Assembly: GCF_000151315.2 (NCBI RefSeq)
Contig: NW_011887303.1
Span: 680,719-744,718, forward strand
Direction: 5' to 3'
From: Capsaspora owczarzaki ATCC 30864
Lineage: Eukaryota; Opisthokonta; Filasterea
DNA: 64,000 nt
The notes under the pieces are model-generated. The model saw only the letters and a program-made list of their open reading frames with translations, ran no database searches and was not told the origin of the DNA. How positions within the stretch are numbered: position 1 is the first letter of the stretch; each line of letters opens with the position of its first letter. Shown here piece after piece: positions 1 through 10,909 of this stretch. The translations under genes were made by a program, and so were the position numbers.

Positions 1-518
1 TTGATGAGAATTTTGTTTGCTCGCTCGCCCTCATCTCCCAACAGAACGATCTGGTGAATTGCGTTGAACATGTTGCATTCGTCGAGCAAGTGCACATATA
101 CGGGACAAGAGACGATAGCCAATGCCTGTCCTTTCGCAAGCTGAATGAAATTTTCCGCGATTGTGAGTTTCAATCACGAAGGATCCATCGTACGCTCAAG
201 GAGCTCATTGGATTGTCGAGCAGTGCATGTACCGTTGCAGAAAACACGATCAACACTGCCCTTCCTTCAACAACAACAGCAGCAAGCAAGCAAGCAAGCA
301 AAATCACAAAGCGATCCGTCAAAAGCAACCTGACGGCAAAAGTTTGCCCTCTCACAATTCGATCGAAAATCCCTCCAACGCTCTGCTGTACGCATGAGCA
401 GGTCTTGATGGTGGTGCTTATCAGCCTCATACATGTCTCAGCTCAATGCAATACAGCCCCACTGTTCCTTTTTTTGATATCCATATTTTTTTGTCTCAGA
501 ATCCTCCGCACTTCACTG
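1..518. other. 5' flank of the oxidoreductase gene
   Basis: No supported gene. An open frame runs from 54 into the oxidoreductase, but its residues are low-complexity and resemble no domain I know. A pyrimidine tract ending in CAG at about 500 could be a 5'UTR intron acceptor. Confidence 0.4.
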
Positions 519-1110
519 ATGGCACCATCCGCCGCGCCATCGAGCAGCCCCGACGCAAGTGCGCAGCCTGGCGCCGCAGCATCCGTGTCTCGCAACCACC
601 CGCGCGATGAGCTCGTCGTCGTGGCAGAGAACGAGGAGAAGGAGAAGGAGGAGCCGCTGCGCGTCGCCATCATTGGCAGCGGAATGGCGGGACTGACTGC
701 AGCGTGGCTGCTCAAGCTGGACACTGAGCAGCGGGCCACCGAGGCCCAGGCGACCCAGACCGCACCAATGGCAAGCACAACTACTGCTACGTCCACGAGT
801 AGTGCGCGACCCATCCACGTCGAGCTGTTCGAGTCGCAGCACGCGCTGGGCCTCGGGGCGCACGCGGTCGACCTCCGCGTCGGTGCTCATGACGCCGTCG
901 TCGACATCCCGCCGCGCGTCTTTGTCAACCAGTTCTACACGCAAATCATCTCACTGTACACTCACATTGGCATTCCGTTCTTTACTTCGAACGCCGCGAC
1001 AACCTACCTCACGCTGCCCGCGTCAGCAGTTGCTGCCGAAGAAGCGCAGGCGGCCGACGCGACCACCGCTACCAGCTCAACGGGCTCGTCTTCAACGGAT
1101 GCCGCTAGCG

Positions 1111-1153
<43 letters not shown>

Positions 1154-2450
1154 GCGAAACGACGCGGACGACGACTTGCACTTCCAGTTCTTCAATCTGC
1201 TCGTCGGACCGTGGTCGGTGCCAATGATCTCGCCACGCTTCCTCCTCACACGCTCCTTCTGGCGCATTGCCATCGACATGTTCCGGTTTAAGCGCCAGAC
1301 TCGCGAAGCCTTCTTGTCCGGCAAGACCCACGGGATTACTCTGGGTGAATTCCTCGTCGCCAACAAGTACTCGGAGGATTTCTCAGATCGTTTCTTCATT
1401 CCCATGTTTGCAGGTATGCTGCCTTTTTTTTTGTAACTTGTAGCTTGTTGAGGGCGGGGTGGTGTGTTTTGTGGCCCGTCTCCGTTTTTGTGTTTGCTGA
1501 CGTCTTTCCCGTTTTTGTGTTTGCTATCGCCTCTCACCATCTCGCCACACTCGTCATCTCTCTCTCTCTCTCTAGTGATTTGCACGTGCACATGCGAGTC
1601 GGTCAGAAACTACCCCCTGCATGACATTGTCGAGTTTATGCTCTGCTTGACACTGCAGGGGAATGGCGTGAAGCGATCGGTGTGCGGTACGCGTGATATT
1701 GTCAATCGCCTGGCGCGGCACCTGGACAAGGTGCATCTGGGCACCAAAGTGACTGCCGTCTACCCAACCCCCGACGGCTCGGGTCGCGTCAATGTGGAGG
1801 TCGACGGCCAAACACTCCATTTCGATCACGTCGTCCTGGGCACCCAGGCCAACCATGCGCTTCAAATCCTCAAGGAACCAACAGAGGAACAGCGCGTCGC
1901 CTTGTCTGGCATCAACTATGAGACCACGTGCGTCAAGTTGCACCGTGATCGGGGACTGATGCCCGCGTCGCCGGCCAACTGGTCGCCGATGAACATTTTT
2001 GTCACTCCTGCAGGTGGCGAGGTCATGTGCACGGCGTGGCAAAACTACATCCAGCCAACGCTTGATCAAAACGATCACGTCTTCCAAACATGGAATCCGC
2101 TGCTCGAGCCCAAGCCTGAGCTGCTGGTCGCCACTGGACACTTCCAACGGCCGGTCGTCACGCTCAAAACCGCGCATGCCCTCGAAGTGCTCCGCTCCAT
2201 CCAAGGACGCTCCAACATTTGGTACTGCGGCGCATACAGTCTGCCTGGAATTCCTCTTCTCGAGAATGCCGCACGGAGCGGCCTGGCCGTGGCAGAGTCC
2301 ATTTCCTCCCTGCGTCGTCCCTGGACATCGCCTCTGGAACGTCAAATCGGCACCCATCGCTCCATTTTTGCTCAATTTCGACGTGGAATTACTTGGACGG
2401 CTGCGGTGTGTGTTGTCGCCGTTGCTTACTCCAAGTGGTCTTCTCGATAG
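519..2450 (+). CDS. FAD-dependent oxidoreductase (amine-oxidase-like), 2 exons
   Basis: Exons 519-1413 and 1576-2450 encode 589 aa. The intron (GTATGC...CTCTAG) splits a valine codon and restores the run PMFAVICTC. The Rossmann FAD-binding motif GSGMAGLTAAWLL lies near residue 52 and is followed by an acidic ELFE strand end, as in predicted NAD/FAD-binding amine oxidases of the COG2907 type. Enzymes of this group are often found beside cyclopropane-fatty-acid synthases; the substrate here is unknown. A poly-Ala run (1117-1155) interrupts the FAD domain. The C-terminus has one hydrophobic segment (about residues 566-582), suggesting a tail-anchored membrane protein. The frame is open back to position 54, but I chose the ATG at 519 because the upstream residues look non-coding and an acceptor-like TTTTTTGTCTCAG lies just before it, perhaps ending a 5'UTR intron. 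Confidence 0.8.
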
Positions 2451-2617
2451 GTGTTTTGGGTTTGGCATTTAGTTTTTTTGGGTTTGTTTTTTTCTGAACG
2501 TGTAATTTTCAATTTACTGTAATTTCAAGTGTATTGGGGGGTGACCTCCAGAGCAATACCAACTAATCAACCAATCATGTAGATTGTATGCAGGATGCTT
2601 GAGAGAGAATTCCACTG

Positions 2618-4709
2618 TTAACTCGGTTCAAGACGAGGCTTCTTCCGGCTAACCGTCGACCCGAGCCAAGCCGGAGCCAATGGGACGACGGCAGATGCTA
2701 AAAATGAAGATCCTGGTGCAGCACCAAAGCTGACGGTGTTTCCTGTCTCCTGCGGCAGGAATCCGACGCCCAGCGAACTGGGATTCGGAGCGAGAGCCGT
2801 CAGTTGCAGCTGGACATTTTGAAAGCGAGTTGCCGCCTCGCTGATCACACTCGGATCGTGCAAAAGCGGCTGTGCAAGCAACTGTTGTAGCGTTTGGTAC
2901 TCGAGCATGAGACTGTTGGTTGAGGATGATTTTTCAGTGTTGGGCTGCCATGCAGCAAGTGACGATTCGGTCGCAGCAACAGCCTCGCTCTCGCTCTCGT
3001 GACGCCGCTTTTCAGACAGCCGCTCTTGCACATCTCGCCAAACCAAGGCTTCTTCAGCCGCTGTCAAAGGAATACAGGTACGGAACAGCGGGTCCTTGTC
3101 GCGGGAATAAACACTGGCGACAAGCCCGAGTCGCTGCATCAGCCCAGCCATGACAAAATCACAGCGGGCGTGTATTTTAATGTCTGCGTACCGGTCTCTT
3201 GGTGTCCATTGTAGATTAACAATGGCGAGTCGGTGCCGCCGGGTTGTCCTTTCGGATGGCAAAAGGGACGAAGAACTGGCCTGCGAAGCGGATGTCGAAG
3301 AGTCAGACCATTCGGCTTGAGAGCTGCTAGGTTCGGACGAGCCTGGCTGAGGCTCGGAAGGTGTGCCATCGGAAGATGACGACGGATTGTCGACGGGAAG
3401 CGGGTCATCGGAAGTTAGCGAGCCGAGTTCCGGTGTTGCTTCAGATTTCACGTTGGTGTTATTTGCCACTGGCGGTGCGTCGACTTCCGACAAGGCTTGA
3501 CTTGGCTCCGTTCCAGCAGACGGCGACGTTGCTGTTGCTAGTGTTGCTGAGGCCGGCTGAGCATCGGCAGGAGAGGTCTCCTGGGAATTGCCGCTATTGG
3601 CATTTGCGACCAGTGGCACGGCCTTTTTTCGCTTCCACAAGTCATTGTAATGCTGTAAGACTGCCAAACTTGAGCCAAGACAAATGATGGTGTCGGCGTC
3701 CGCTGCTTGACGCATGGCTGCAGACCAGTTCAAAACTTGCGGGGCCCGCTCTCCCCCGAGTTCTTTGAAATGGACAATGGTGTCAACAAGGGGCTGTTGG
3801 CATACCGTGCATAGCCGCCCTGTTTCGTGCTGCTTGTACTTTGTGAGCCAAGTCACATCGAATTCGCGTGGATGCAGCCGTTGCGGACGGCAGTTGGTGC
3901 AAACCTCAATCTGGCAGGCAGGCATTACCACACCAACGGGTCAGTAATGGCAAGAGATTCGAAGAGTCAGCAAATACGCCTCGGCAGGCCGCTGCGATGC
4001 GACCAGCGTCCTTACAAACGTGTTCCCGTGAATCTCGGAAAGTCGCTCCTGAGGTATTCCCGAGCGCCGATGCAACCCATCGCAGTTTTGAGAGACAACA
4101 TGCTTGACAATCTTCTTGTGGACGAGCGTGGCAAGAGCCATGTGGGTGTCGGAGGGTTGAACCTGGCTCTGCGAGATAGACTGGTTGAGCAAAGTGCGAT
4201 CGGATGGACTTCCCGACAAGACCATGCAAACACTGACAATTGGCACGGTCATTTCAGGCGCATCCAACCCTTGCTTGAGACGCGTCCATACGCCGTCCGG
4301 TCCGCGATAATCTGGTAACGAGCAAACCGTGCTGATACCTGTCAAAACCAAAAGGGCGCCAAATTTTAGCATGGGGACGACCTCCGGCGTGACGCCTTCC
4401 GAAACTAGCCTAGCCCAGCCTAGCCCAGCCTAGCCTAGCCGAGCTTATAGCCAGTCTTCTAACCTACCTGCGCCAGTGTAGCTCGTTCGTACGAGGTCTG
4501 CCAATGCGTCCAATTTCGCCTCGAGCTCGACCGCGTCGTCCTGCCGTTCTGCCATTCTGGCTGCCTCGCGCTCGCTCTTACTTGGCTGCACGACATGCTT
4601 TGACGTCGGTGCTTTCTGCTTGGTCTGCTCTGCTTCGGCGGCGGCCTACGGTCAAAAATGTCAATGGTTCGGTCGGTTGTTCATTCAGCAACCTGAACAC
4701 ACACACACA

Positions 4710-4747
<38 letters not shown>

Positions 4748-4842
4748 CAATACAATTTCCTCACCCGTGCAGCAGCTTCCTTGGCGCGCTGTTCGCTCAG
4801 ACTGAGCTGAACGGCAACTCTGACCGATCGTCGCGACGCCAT
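2618..4842 (-). CDS. SIRT7: Sirtuin 7-type NAD-dependent deacylase, 4 exons
   Basis: Exons 4842-4765, 4645-4468, 4338-4016 and 3910-2618 give 623 aa. Core motifs in order are YTGAGIST (rebuilt across intron 2), PDYRGPDGVW, SQNCDGLHRRSG (catalytic His), EIHGNTF/IEVC (rebuilt across intron 3), the zinc Cys pairs CTNC and CTVC, VDTIVHF and CLGSSLAVL. The Cys in QNCDGLH (most sirtuins have Val or Ile) and the residues around PREFDVT match SIRT7 rather than SIRT6. SIRT7 is a nuclear/nucleolar NAD-dependent deacetylase linked to rDNA transcription and H3K18ac. The N-terminus is a charged helix with a second ATG in exon 2. After the catalytic core there is a long Ser/Pro/Gln-rich extension (roughly residues 270-400) and a further C-terminal part of unclear function, making the protein longer than human SIRT7 (400 aa). 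It is head to head with the esterase gene. Confidence 0.93.
4409..4442. repeat. Tandem CCTAGCCCAG-type repeat in SIRT7 intron 2
   Basis: Three to four imperfect copies of a 10-bp CCTAGCCCAG unit lie inside the second SIRT7 intron. It is non-coding and there is no sign of function. Confidence 0.7.
4698..4744. repeat. (CA)n-(CT)n microsatellite in SIRT7 intron 1
   Basis: A CA run followed by about 16 CT units within the first SIRT7 intron. In the transcript sense it reads GA then TG, so it is not the polypyrimidine tract. Confidence 0.9.
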
Positions 4843-5032
4843 ACAACAGCAAGAACAAAGGACTGAGCCTTTGAGTTGAGGCAACGAAGAAGCGACTTGA
4901 CTTTGACGCTACTCTCAATGCAAAGTGCCGTGCGTCTGTTGAGCTTGAGCGAGTGAGTTTTGAGTTTTGATCGTTGAGACTGTTTGTTTATGTTGTGAAC
5001 GCTCAGTCTCAGTTTTGGTTTTTTTTTCTGAG
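4843..5032. promoter_or_regulatory. Divergent intergenic region SIRT7 / esterase
   Basis: Only 190 bp separate the start codons of the minus-strand SIRT7 gene and the plus-strand esterase gene, so any promoter elements must overlap. No clear TATA box is visible. The bidirectional promoter is inferred from layout. Confidence 0.45.
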
Positions 5033-5271
5033 ATGCGGTTTTCAAGGCGCACGCTGACTGCTGCTGTTCTCGTTGGCGGCTGCCTGCTGCTCGCGTTTGC
5101 AAGCCGGCCAGCAGCATGGCCAGCAGTGTCGACCGAGCCAGTCGTGCCCGTGGTGACTGTGGTGACTGTGATGACGGTCGTGCCTGACCTACCAGTTGTG
5201 CCAGTCGTGGTGCCGACCGAACAGCCCGACCGCAAGGACGTTGAGGAGCACGCCCACGGAACCGACGACAG

Positions 5272-5312
<41 letters not shown>

Positions 5313-6443
5313 ATGCTGCGATTCCTGCTGCGATTCCTGCTGCTGCTGATGCTGATGCTGCTGCTGGTGCTGCTCTCGATGCGGAGGCTCAGCAGGCTGC
5401 CCTCATGCAAAAGAAGCTTCAGTGGCACGCAGAGTCCTGTGGGCTCAGATCGCCCGAGTGCGACACTGCGATTGCGCCATGCGTCGACCGCCCGCCAGAC
5501 AGGCGGCACGATCCGTCTGCAGTCAACTCGACAGTCAGTCAGGACGTGTGTGAGACTGAAATCCGGCCCATCGCGGGCTGCTATCCAGACGAGCTCCGGC
5601 CAGAACAAGTGGATTGTCTTTATTGGCGACTCTGTCACTCGCAAAATGTTTGAGAGAACCGCTCTCTTGCTTGGTCCCGAGGTCTTTGAACCGCTCGAAA
5701 TGTCGGGAGACAGGCACAATCGGTTTTCGATTGCGCCACATTACGAGTAAGAGCGGACGGCCTTTTGCTTTTGTTCGATTTTTTTTTGTTTGTTTGCCGC
5801 TGTTTTGCTTGGTTGGTGCTCAGTCTCACCACATGATGCATTGCACGCTGGCAGAAACAAGGAATTCCTGGCATTCGGCCAGATCCTCATGACACAGATT
5901 TTCATCGGCGGAACAACCGACGCTCACTTGATTGACAATTTCAGAGTGGGACTGCAACTCCCGAAGGAAGACCGCCTTCGCCTGCTGGCACGGCAAAGCT
6001 TGGGTGCTGATAGCTTGCTTTATCGCCAGCCAGACCGCGTTCTGGTCAATGTGGGGTTGTGGGATTCCCGCGATGTTCCGCTGCCTCAATACCGCGAGCA
6101 ACTTTTAAAGTGGCCCTCGTTCTTCCACAACGAGATGAAGCTGTCGGCCAACGCGATGGTGTGGCGGTCGACAACCCCCACATCCGATCGACTGCCTCTG
6201 GAAGATCCCAGCCGTGCTGAAATGACGGTTGGCAAAATTTCCGCGTTGAACGACATTGCGTACGACGTTTTCGTTCAGAACGCGGGCTGGCACTTTCTCG
6301 ACCAGTTCAACCTTCTTGGCGGATGGAATGCTGCCAAGCGAGAGCCCCTCATCCAAGGCGACTTGTATCACCCGCAGGCGTCGTCCATTTGCCTGCTCGC
6401 CGAGTACGCATTCAACTCGATTTGCATGCTGCCACCACTGTAG
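5033..6443 (+). CDS. Membrane-anchored SGNH/PC-esterase-like protein, 3 exons
   Basis: Exons 5033-5545, 5604-5746 and 5855-6443 give 414 aa. Introns are 58 and 108 nt, and phases match exactly. The start MRFSRRTLTAAVLVGG is followed by a hydrophobic segment typical of a type II signal anchor, then a low-complexity stalk with a long Ala run. The catalytic region has the nucleophile motif FIGDSVTRKMF (GDS Ser) in exon 2 and GDLYHP near the C-terminus, fitting the Asp-x-x-His of PC-esterase/trichome-birefringence-like and CASD1/NXPE-type SGNH proteins. Such enzymes move acyl groups on glycans in the Golgi; the substrate here is unknown. Exon 1 could use another donor, but GTGTGTGAG at 5546 is the only one I found that keeps frame. 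Confidence 0.72.
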
Positions 6444-7282
6444 GTCTGCAGTGTCAGTGTCACAGCGCAGCAGATCTGGAACTGCGTGATGGATGGCGGT
6501 GCTCGACCACTTTCGAGCTGGGATTGGAACATTCTGATCATAATCGATTCAAACTTGTTGTGTTGACCGAGGACGCGTTGCCTTGTTGTCTCTTTTATTT
6601 TAAAACTACATATCAAAGATACATGTACTGTACTGGGTTTGAACGATTAGAGAAGAAAACCATGAAACGCGTCAAACTCGCAGTCTCAGGTTTCCAAATT
6701 GCGCCGTGTTTCAAACATGCCCTCTGGCAATCTTGGCTAGGTATCGAACGTTTCACTCAGAGTTGTCTAGGCCATAGTTGTGCCGTCTTGGCAGGTGCCG
6801 AGTGTTTCACTCAGAGTTGTCTTGGCGGGGTTGTGCGGAACAAATCCGAAAACTCGCCAAGACAAATCAAACATCGCCCGACACAAAGCAACAAAAACTT
6901 CGCCAAGACAAGGCGTTTGACAATTTAAGCGCCGCGTTTTGGCATCTCACATCCCATCACTCCTCCTTTGAGCTCATTGCAATATACCAAAAGCCTCGCT
7001 CGACCTCGTCCGAGTGAAACTTCCAGCACAAAACGCAACAATCCTCGGCTCGTCAGCTTCAACCACAGTTACCTGACCGTTGCGACGCTTGACAACCTTA
7101 GCTGCGTTTCATAACATCAAATACACCTCTCAGCTCGCGCTACAAATCTCCAAGTCACCGGAATCCAGCTTCTTGACGATTTGCAACGCTCGCTTCTGAA
7201 CGGCAACACTCGAACGCCTCCAATCTCCCAAAACCACAACAGCAAGTCCTCTCCTTCTCCTCCAAGAAACGCAGACAACAAC
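6444..7282. other. Gene-free stretch with a short direct repeat
   Basis: No supported gene. A 23-bp motif beginning GTTTCACTCAGAGTTGTCT occurs at 6750 and again at 6804 with one mismatch. The region should hold the esterase 3'UTR and the promoter/5'UTR of the STMP1-like gene. Confidence 0.5.
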
Positions 7283-8073
7283 ATGCACGAAGCTTGGTAC
7301 AAGTGGTCGGAGGCGACAAAAGCGGCAGCCCAGTCTTCTTCTCGGCCATTCAAAATGGAGCACCACTACCACGCTCGCCCCCGAGGCCGCTTTGGCGTAA
7401 GTCGCTCCTCCGTGTTTGCATATCTTATTTTTTTGTTTCGCACGATGATGCTGGAGATGGGCTTTTGATGGGTTGGAAGGTGGGTGGGTTCGAAGCGGAG
7501 GTCAACGCTGCGTCTGTCTTGGCGGTTTCTTTTGAATTTCTGAGCAGCGTTCTCTCTTTTCAGCTCGTCCAGCTTCGGATTCATCCTCCCAAACACCATG
7601 CTTTTTCCACCCTGCTAGTATATGTGTGTGTGTTTTCTTACTTTTATTATGCTGCTTGTTTTCGTCTTGTACAGCTTGGCATTGTGCTCGGAACGGTGAT
7701 TGGCGTCTACGTTGCCCAGAACTTCCAGGTATTCCGAAAGCGCGATGGTGATGCTGCTGCAACGAGCTGCCACCGCTCGCAACCACCGCCACTGCCACCA
7801 CCGAGCCCTGCTCAGCAGCAGTCGGTGGCAACTGCAGCCGCGACGGCACACGAGTGGCTGGATGCGATGCACGAGCGCGTTGGTCGCTGGGAGCAATGGC
7901 ACCAGCAACACCACCAGCAGCAGCAACAGCAACACCACCAGCAGCAGCAGCAGCAGCAGACTGCCTCGGCCCCATCGCCATCTGAGGCAACCATCACCAA
8001 CTCGAGTGCAGTCCCACAGACCATCACCATCCCACCAGGCGCGCGCGTCGTCATCACCTCACCCGATGCCTGA
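7283..8073 (+). CDS. STMP1-like mitochondrial membrane micropeptide with Gln/His-rich tail
   Basis: Proposed exons 7283-7396, 7564-7617 and 7675-8073 (188 aa); all junctions are phase 0. The third exon opens with LGIVLGTVIGVYVAQNF, which matches the single-helix core of short transmembrane mitochondrial protein 1 (vertebrate LGNVVGMYLAQNY, then a lysine-rich tail). STMP1 is an inner-membrane micropeptide linked to respiratory complex function. Here the helix is followed by KRD and then about 110 residues of Pro-, Gln- and His-rich sequence absent from the vertebrate peptide of about 47 aa. The first two exons are less certain: exon 2 (18 codons) could be skipped without frame change, and the true start could lie elsewhere. 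Downstream is a 280-bp gap before EMC4, which converges on it. Confidence 0.6.
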
Positions 8074-8352
8074 AACTGCATCATGCTGTGTTGGTTTTTG
8101 AGGCAATCTGAAACTGACCCTGACCCCTTGCTTTGCTGTCTTCTTGTCTCTGTTTGTTGTGTTGTCTATATTGCTCTGTTGATGTGTCTTTGTCTTGTAT
8201 GTCGTGTTGATGTGTGTGTGGGGGGGATTGGGGTTGGGTTGCTAGGTTCCAAATATTGTCACAATGGTCAAACGCACCATTGAACAGCCGCCAAAGTAGC
8301 TGTGTTGACCTTTTTTTTTTTGCCCAACAACACTGCCTGGTGCTGTTGCGTT

Positions 8353-9612
8353 TCAAGATTGCCCGTTGACTGTGTGTGAAACTCTCGTCGCCAACATGTT
8401 AAAACGCCAAAAAAAAATTGAAAAAATGATGTACATCCAGGAAACATTTTGTTGTCCAAAAGCCGCAACGCAAATCACATCGGCGCAGCAGCCGTGCTGC
8501 CAACAGAGACTTCCAAGATCTGTAGCACAAAATGGCGAGGTCGAATGAGGTCGCAAAGTAGCAAACAAGCAGACAACACCAACGAAAACAAGCTCAAGCC
8601 AAACCTGCTTGGGATCGAGGAAGGACAACCAATCGGACGGGGATGTTGGAAGCAGACCGAGCACGGAGAATTTGTACATGGCCATGCCGATAGAAAGGCA
8701 GTTTGCCAGAATAAACACGAGCTTTTGCTGCAGGAGCTGGGATTTGCCATCTTCCGTGAGCTTGGCGAAAGCTGTCAGAACAAAAAAAAAAAGTGAGGGT
8801 GCTGTTGCAATACCACAACCCTAATCTCTCACAAGGTGCCCCCCCAAAAAAAAAACAAAGAACGACAGGCATACTGGTTCCAGTCGAGAAGATTGCCTTG
8901 ACGGGCGTGATGAGCATCATGACGGTGATCATGATGCTGAAAATGTGAATCGAGTTGCCAGCCATCCACATCATGAATCCGTTCATGGGGACTGACTTTG
9001 CCGGTGCCAGAGCCATCTCCCATGCTTTCTGCAATCGCATTGTGTCAAGAGGCAGCGAGTGAGGAAACGCTCAACTGGAAGATAGTCATCGTGATGAACA
9101 CGGCCGTACCATTGACTTGAGCTGTGCGAGGGCCTCTGGGTTTCGAGCAGTGCGTGCATCCTGTGCTCACACAATCCAATCATGAAGCAGTCACAGACGT
9201 GAGTGAGCTTGCAGATGTAGCAACCCAAGCTGGCGATGGAAAGGTCTTTTGGGGATGGTGAGCTGGCGGAACAAAGCGACGACAAAAGCGGGGGACCTGT
9301 TCGGCTCGTGTGCAGGTCTGTCTCTATTTCTTCTACAGGATTCATATGCCAAACCACCGCCAAAAGAGGAGGCGGAGGGGGGGCCAAGCCAGAGTAGAGT
9401 GAAGCAGCAACTCTCGAGAAACGCGCTTTTCTCACCGCTGAGCCTCGGAACGTGGCGTCGTAGCCACTGAGGAGCTCGCCGCTGCCACTGTTGTTGCTGG
9501 TGCTAATGCTCGTGCTGCTGCTGCTGCTGCCAGATGCGTCCGTGGCAGTCGAGTCCTGCGGCAGAGTGCGCGCCAAGTCCAGCGTGAATCGAGCGTCTCG
9601 CTTGTGTGCCAT
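8353..9612 (-). CDS. EMC4: ER membrane protein complex subunit 4, at least 3 exons
   Basis: Exons 9612-9436, 9028-8875 and from 8771 down to an in-frame stop at 8353 give up to 249 aa (human 183). Motifs match EMC4: KAWEMALAPAKSVPMN, MWMAGNSIHIF, then TFAKLTEDGKSQ across intron 2, and MYKFSVLGLLPTSPSDWLSF. EMC4 is a multi-pass subunit of the complex that inserts transmembrane segments at the ER. Two doubts remain. Compared with human, about a dozen residues seem missing between the Ser-rich N-terminus and KAWEMAL, so a small exon may hide in the 407-nt first intron. After SDWLSFLDPKQ the reading frame continues into a Cys-rich tail with no family resemblance, so the last exon may splice at CAG/GTTTGG instead. 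It shares a 148-bp divergent region with NOP10. Confidence 0.85.
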
Positions 9613-9760
9613 TTTCTGAGCTTCCCCAAAAACACTCAAAAAGCTCGAGCCGTAGCAAAAAGAGAGTGATCTTTGAATCATTTAACCAATCGCATTGTAT
9701 TTTGTCGGAGGACGAATGTGGCGATCGCTCTCTCTAACTTTTTCCTATTGCAAAACAGCC
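9613..9760. promoter_or_regulatory. Divergent intergenic region EMC4 / NOP10
   Basis: 148 bp lie between the opposing start codons. A bidirectional promoter is inferred from spacing; no core element stands out. Confidence 0.45.
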
Positions 9761-10663
9761 ATGTACTTGATGTACTACGAGGAGAATGGCAAGCGCCAAT
9801 ACACCATGAAGGTACCTCCTCCTTCTCCTCACAGCAGCAGCCCGCCCTTCAGCAAGACGCTTGCTGTGTCTATTTGGGACTTGGATCATGGAAGCGAGAC
9901 TCCAAGGAGAGCGAACGGGGATGCAATGGAAAACCAGAAAGCAAAGAAAAGAGGGAAAAAAAAGCCATGCTTTCCCTTTACTCTTCTTTCGCCCTTCCTG
10001 CCTTCTGCTCGGCCGCTCGCCGTCTCGTCCCGCAGACTGCCCGACGGTCGGGAGACGTCAGATCGGGGTCGCGGTGCATGGCCGTGCCAAAGCAGTGGAA
10101 TGGCAGAAAAAGCGCCATGGAAAGTCACCCAAAACGAAGGGAAAAAAAAAAAAAAAAAAAAAAGGCCCACGTTGTATGGAGCGTCCATTGCAAACAATCA
10201 TGGCACAATGGCCTTTGTCGCTTTGCTGGGTGGTGGCTGGAGCCTGTCGCCGCTCAGATCTCGGTTGTAGATCAATAAGGCCAACAGCTTCGTGCTTCAG
10301 CCCACAGAGACACTCTCGTCTCGTCTCGTCTCGTTTCGTTCAAGTCTATGATTTTCTCATCTTTTTTTTGTCGTTTTTGACTCTGCGTCACAGAAAACCG
10401 CTCCTGATGGCACACCAACAAAGTCGGCACACCCTGGTAAGTTCTGCGCCTCTCAGACGGGTCGTTGGAGTGGAGTTGTGCCGCCGATCCTTTCTGGTTG
10501 TGGATTGTGCTGAGTTTTGATTTCGCTCACTTTTTTTTTTTTTTTTTCCGTTCTCTCTCGCGCAGCTCGCTTCTCGCCCGATGACAAGTATTCGCGCCAC
10601 CGTGTCACTCTCAAGAAGCGATTCGGCATCCTCATGACCCAGCAGCCCGAAGTCGCTCTCTAA
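9761..10663 (+). CDS. NOP10: H/ACA snoRNP protein Nop10, 3 exons
   Basis: Exons 9761-9811, 10394-10436 and 10566-10663 encode 63 aa (human 64). The protein starts [17 protein letters not shown], continues [20 protein letters not shown] across both introns and ends [11 protein letters not shown], aligning over its whole length with NOP10. Nop10 binds the pseudouridine synthase dyskerin/Cbf5 in box H/ACA particles that modify rRNA and snRNA and, in animals, support telomerase RNA. The N-terminal zinc-binding Cys residues of archaeal Nop10 are absent, as usual in eukaryotes. Intron 1 is 582 nt, several times the coding length, and contains a 22-nt poly(A) run (10141-10163). Longer overlapping frames in that intron are chance. 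Confidence 0.95.
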
Positions 10664-10909
10664 ATGGCCTTGGTGTTTGAGAAAAAAATACATAAAAAAT
10701 TGCTTCATTCATTCCCTCTTCACTCTCTTCTGCTCTCGACTCTCAACGACAGAAAACAAAACAAGGGTTTGAAAAAAAGTACTCTATTTGCATCAAAAAA
10801 AAAACAACAAAACAGACAAAGACAGCCAGTTCGTCATCTCCAGAGCAAAAAGAGAAACAAGCAAAAACTCAACTAACGAGTGCTTGCCGAATAAGCGATG
10901 GAACAACGC

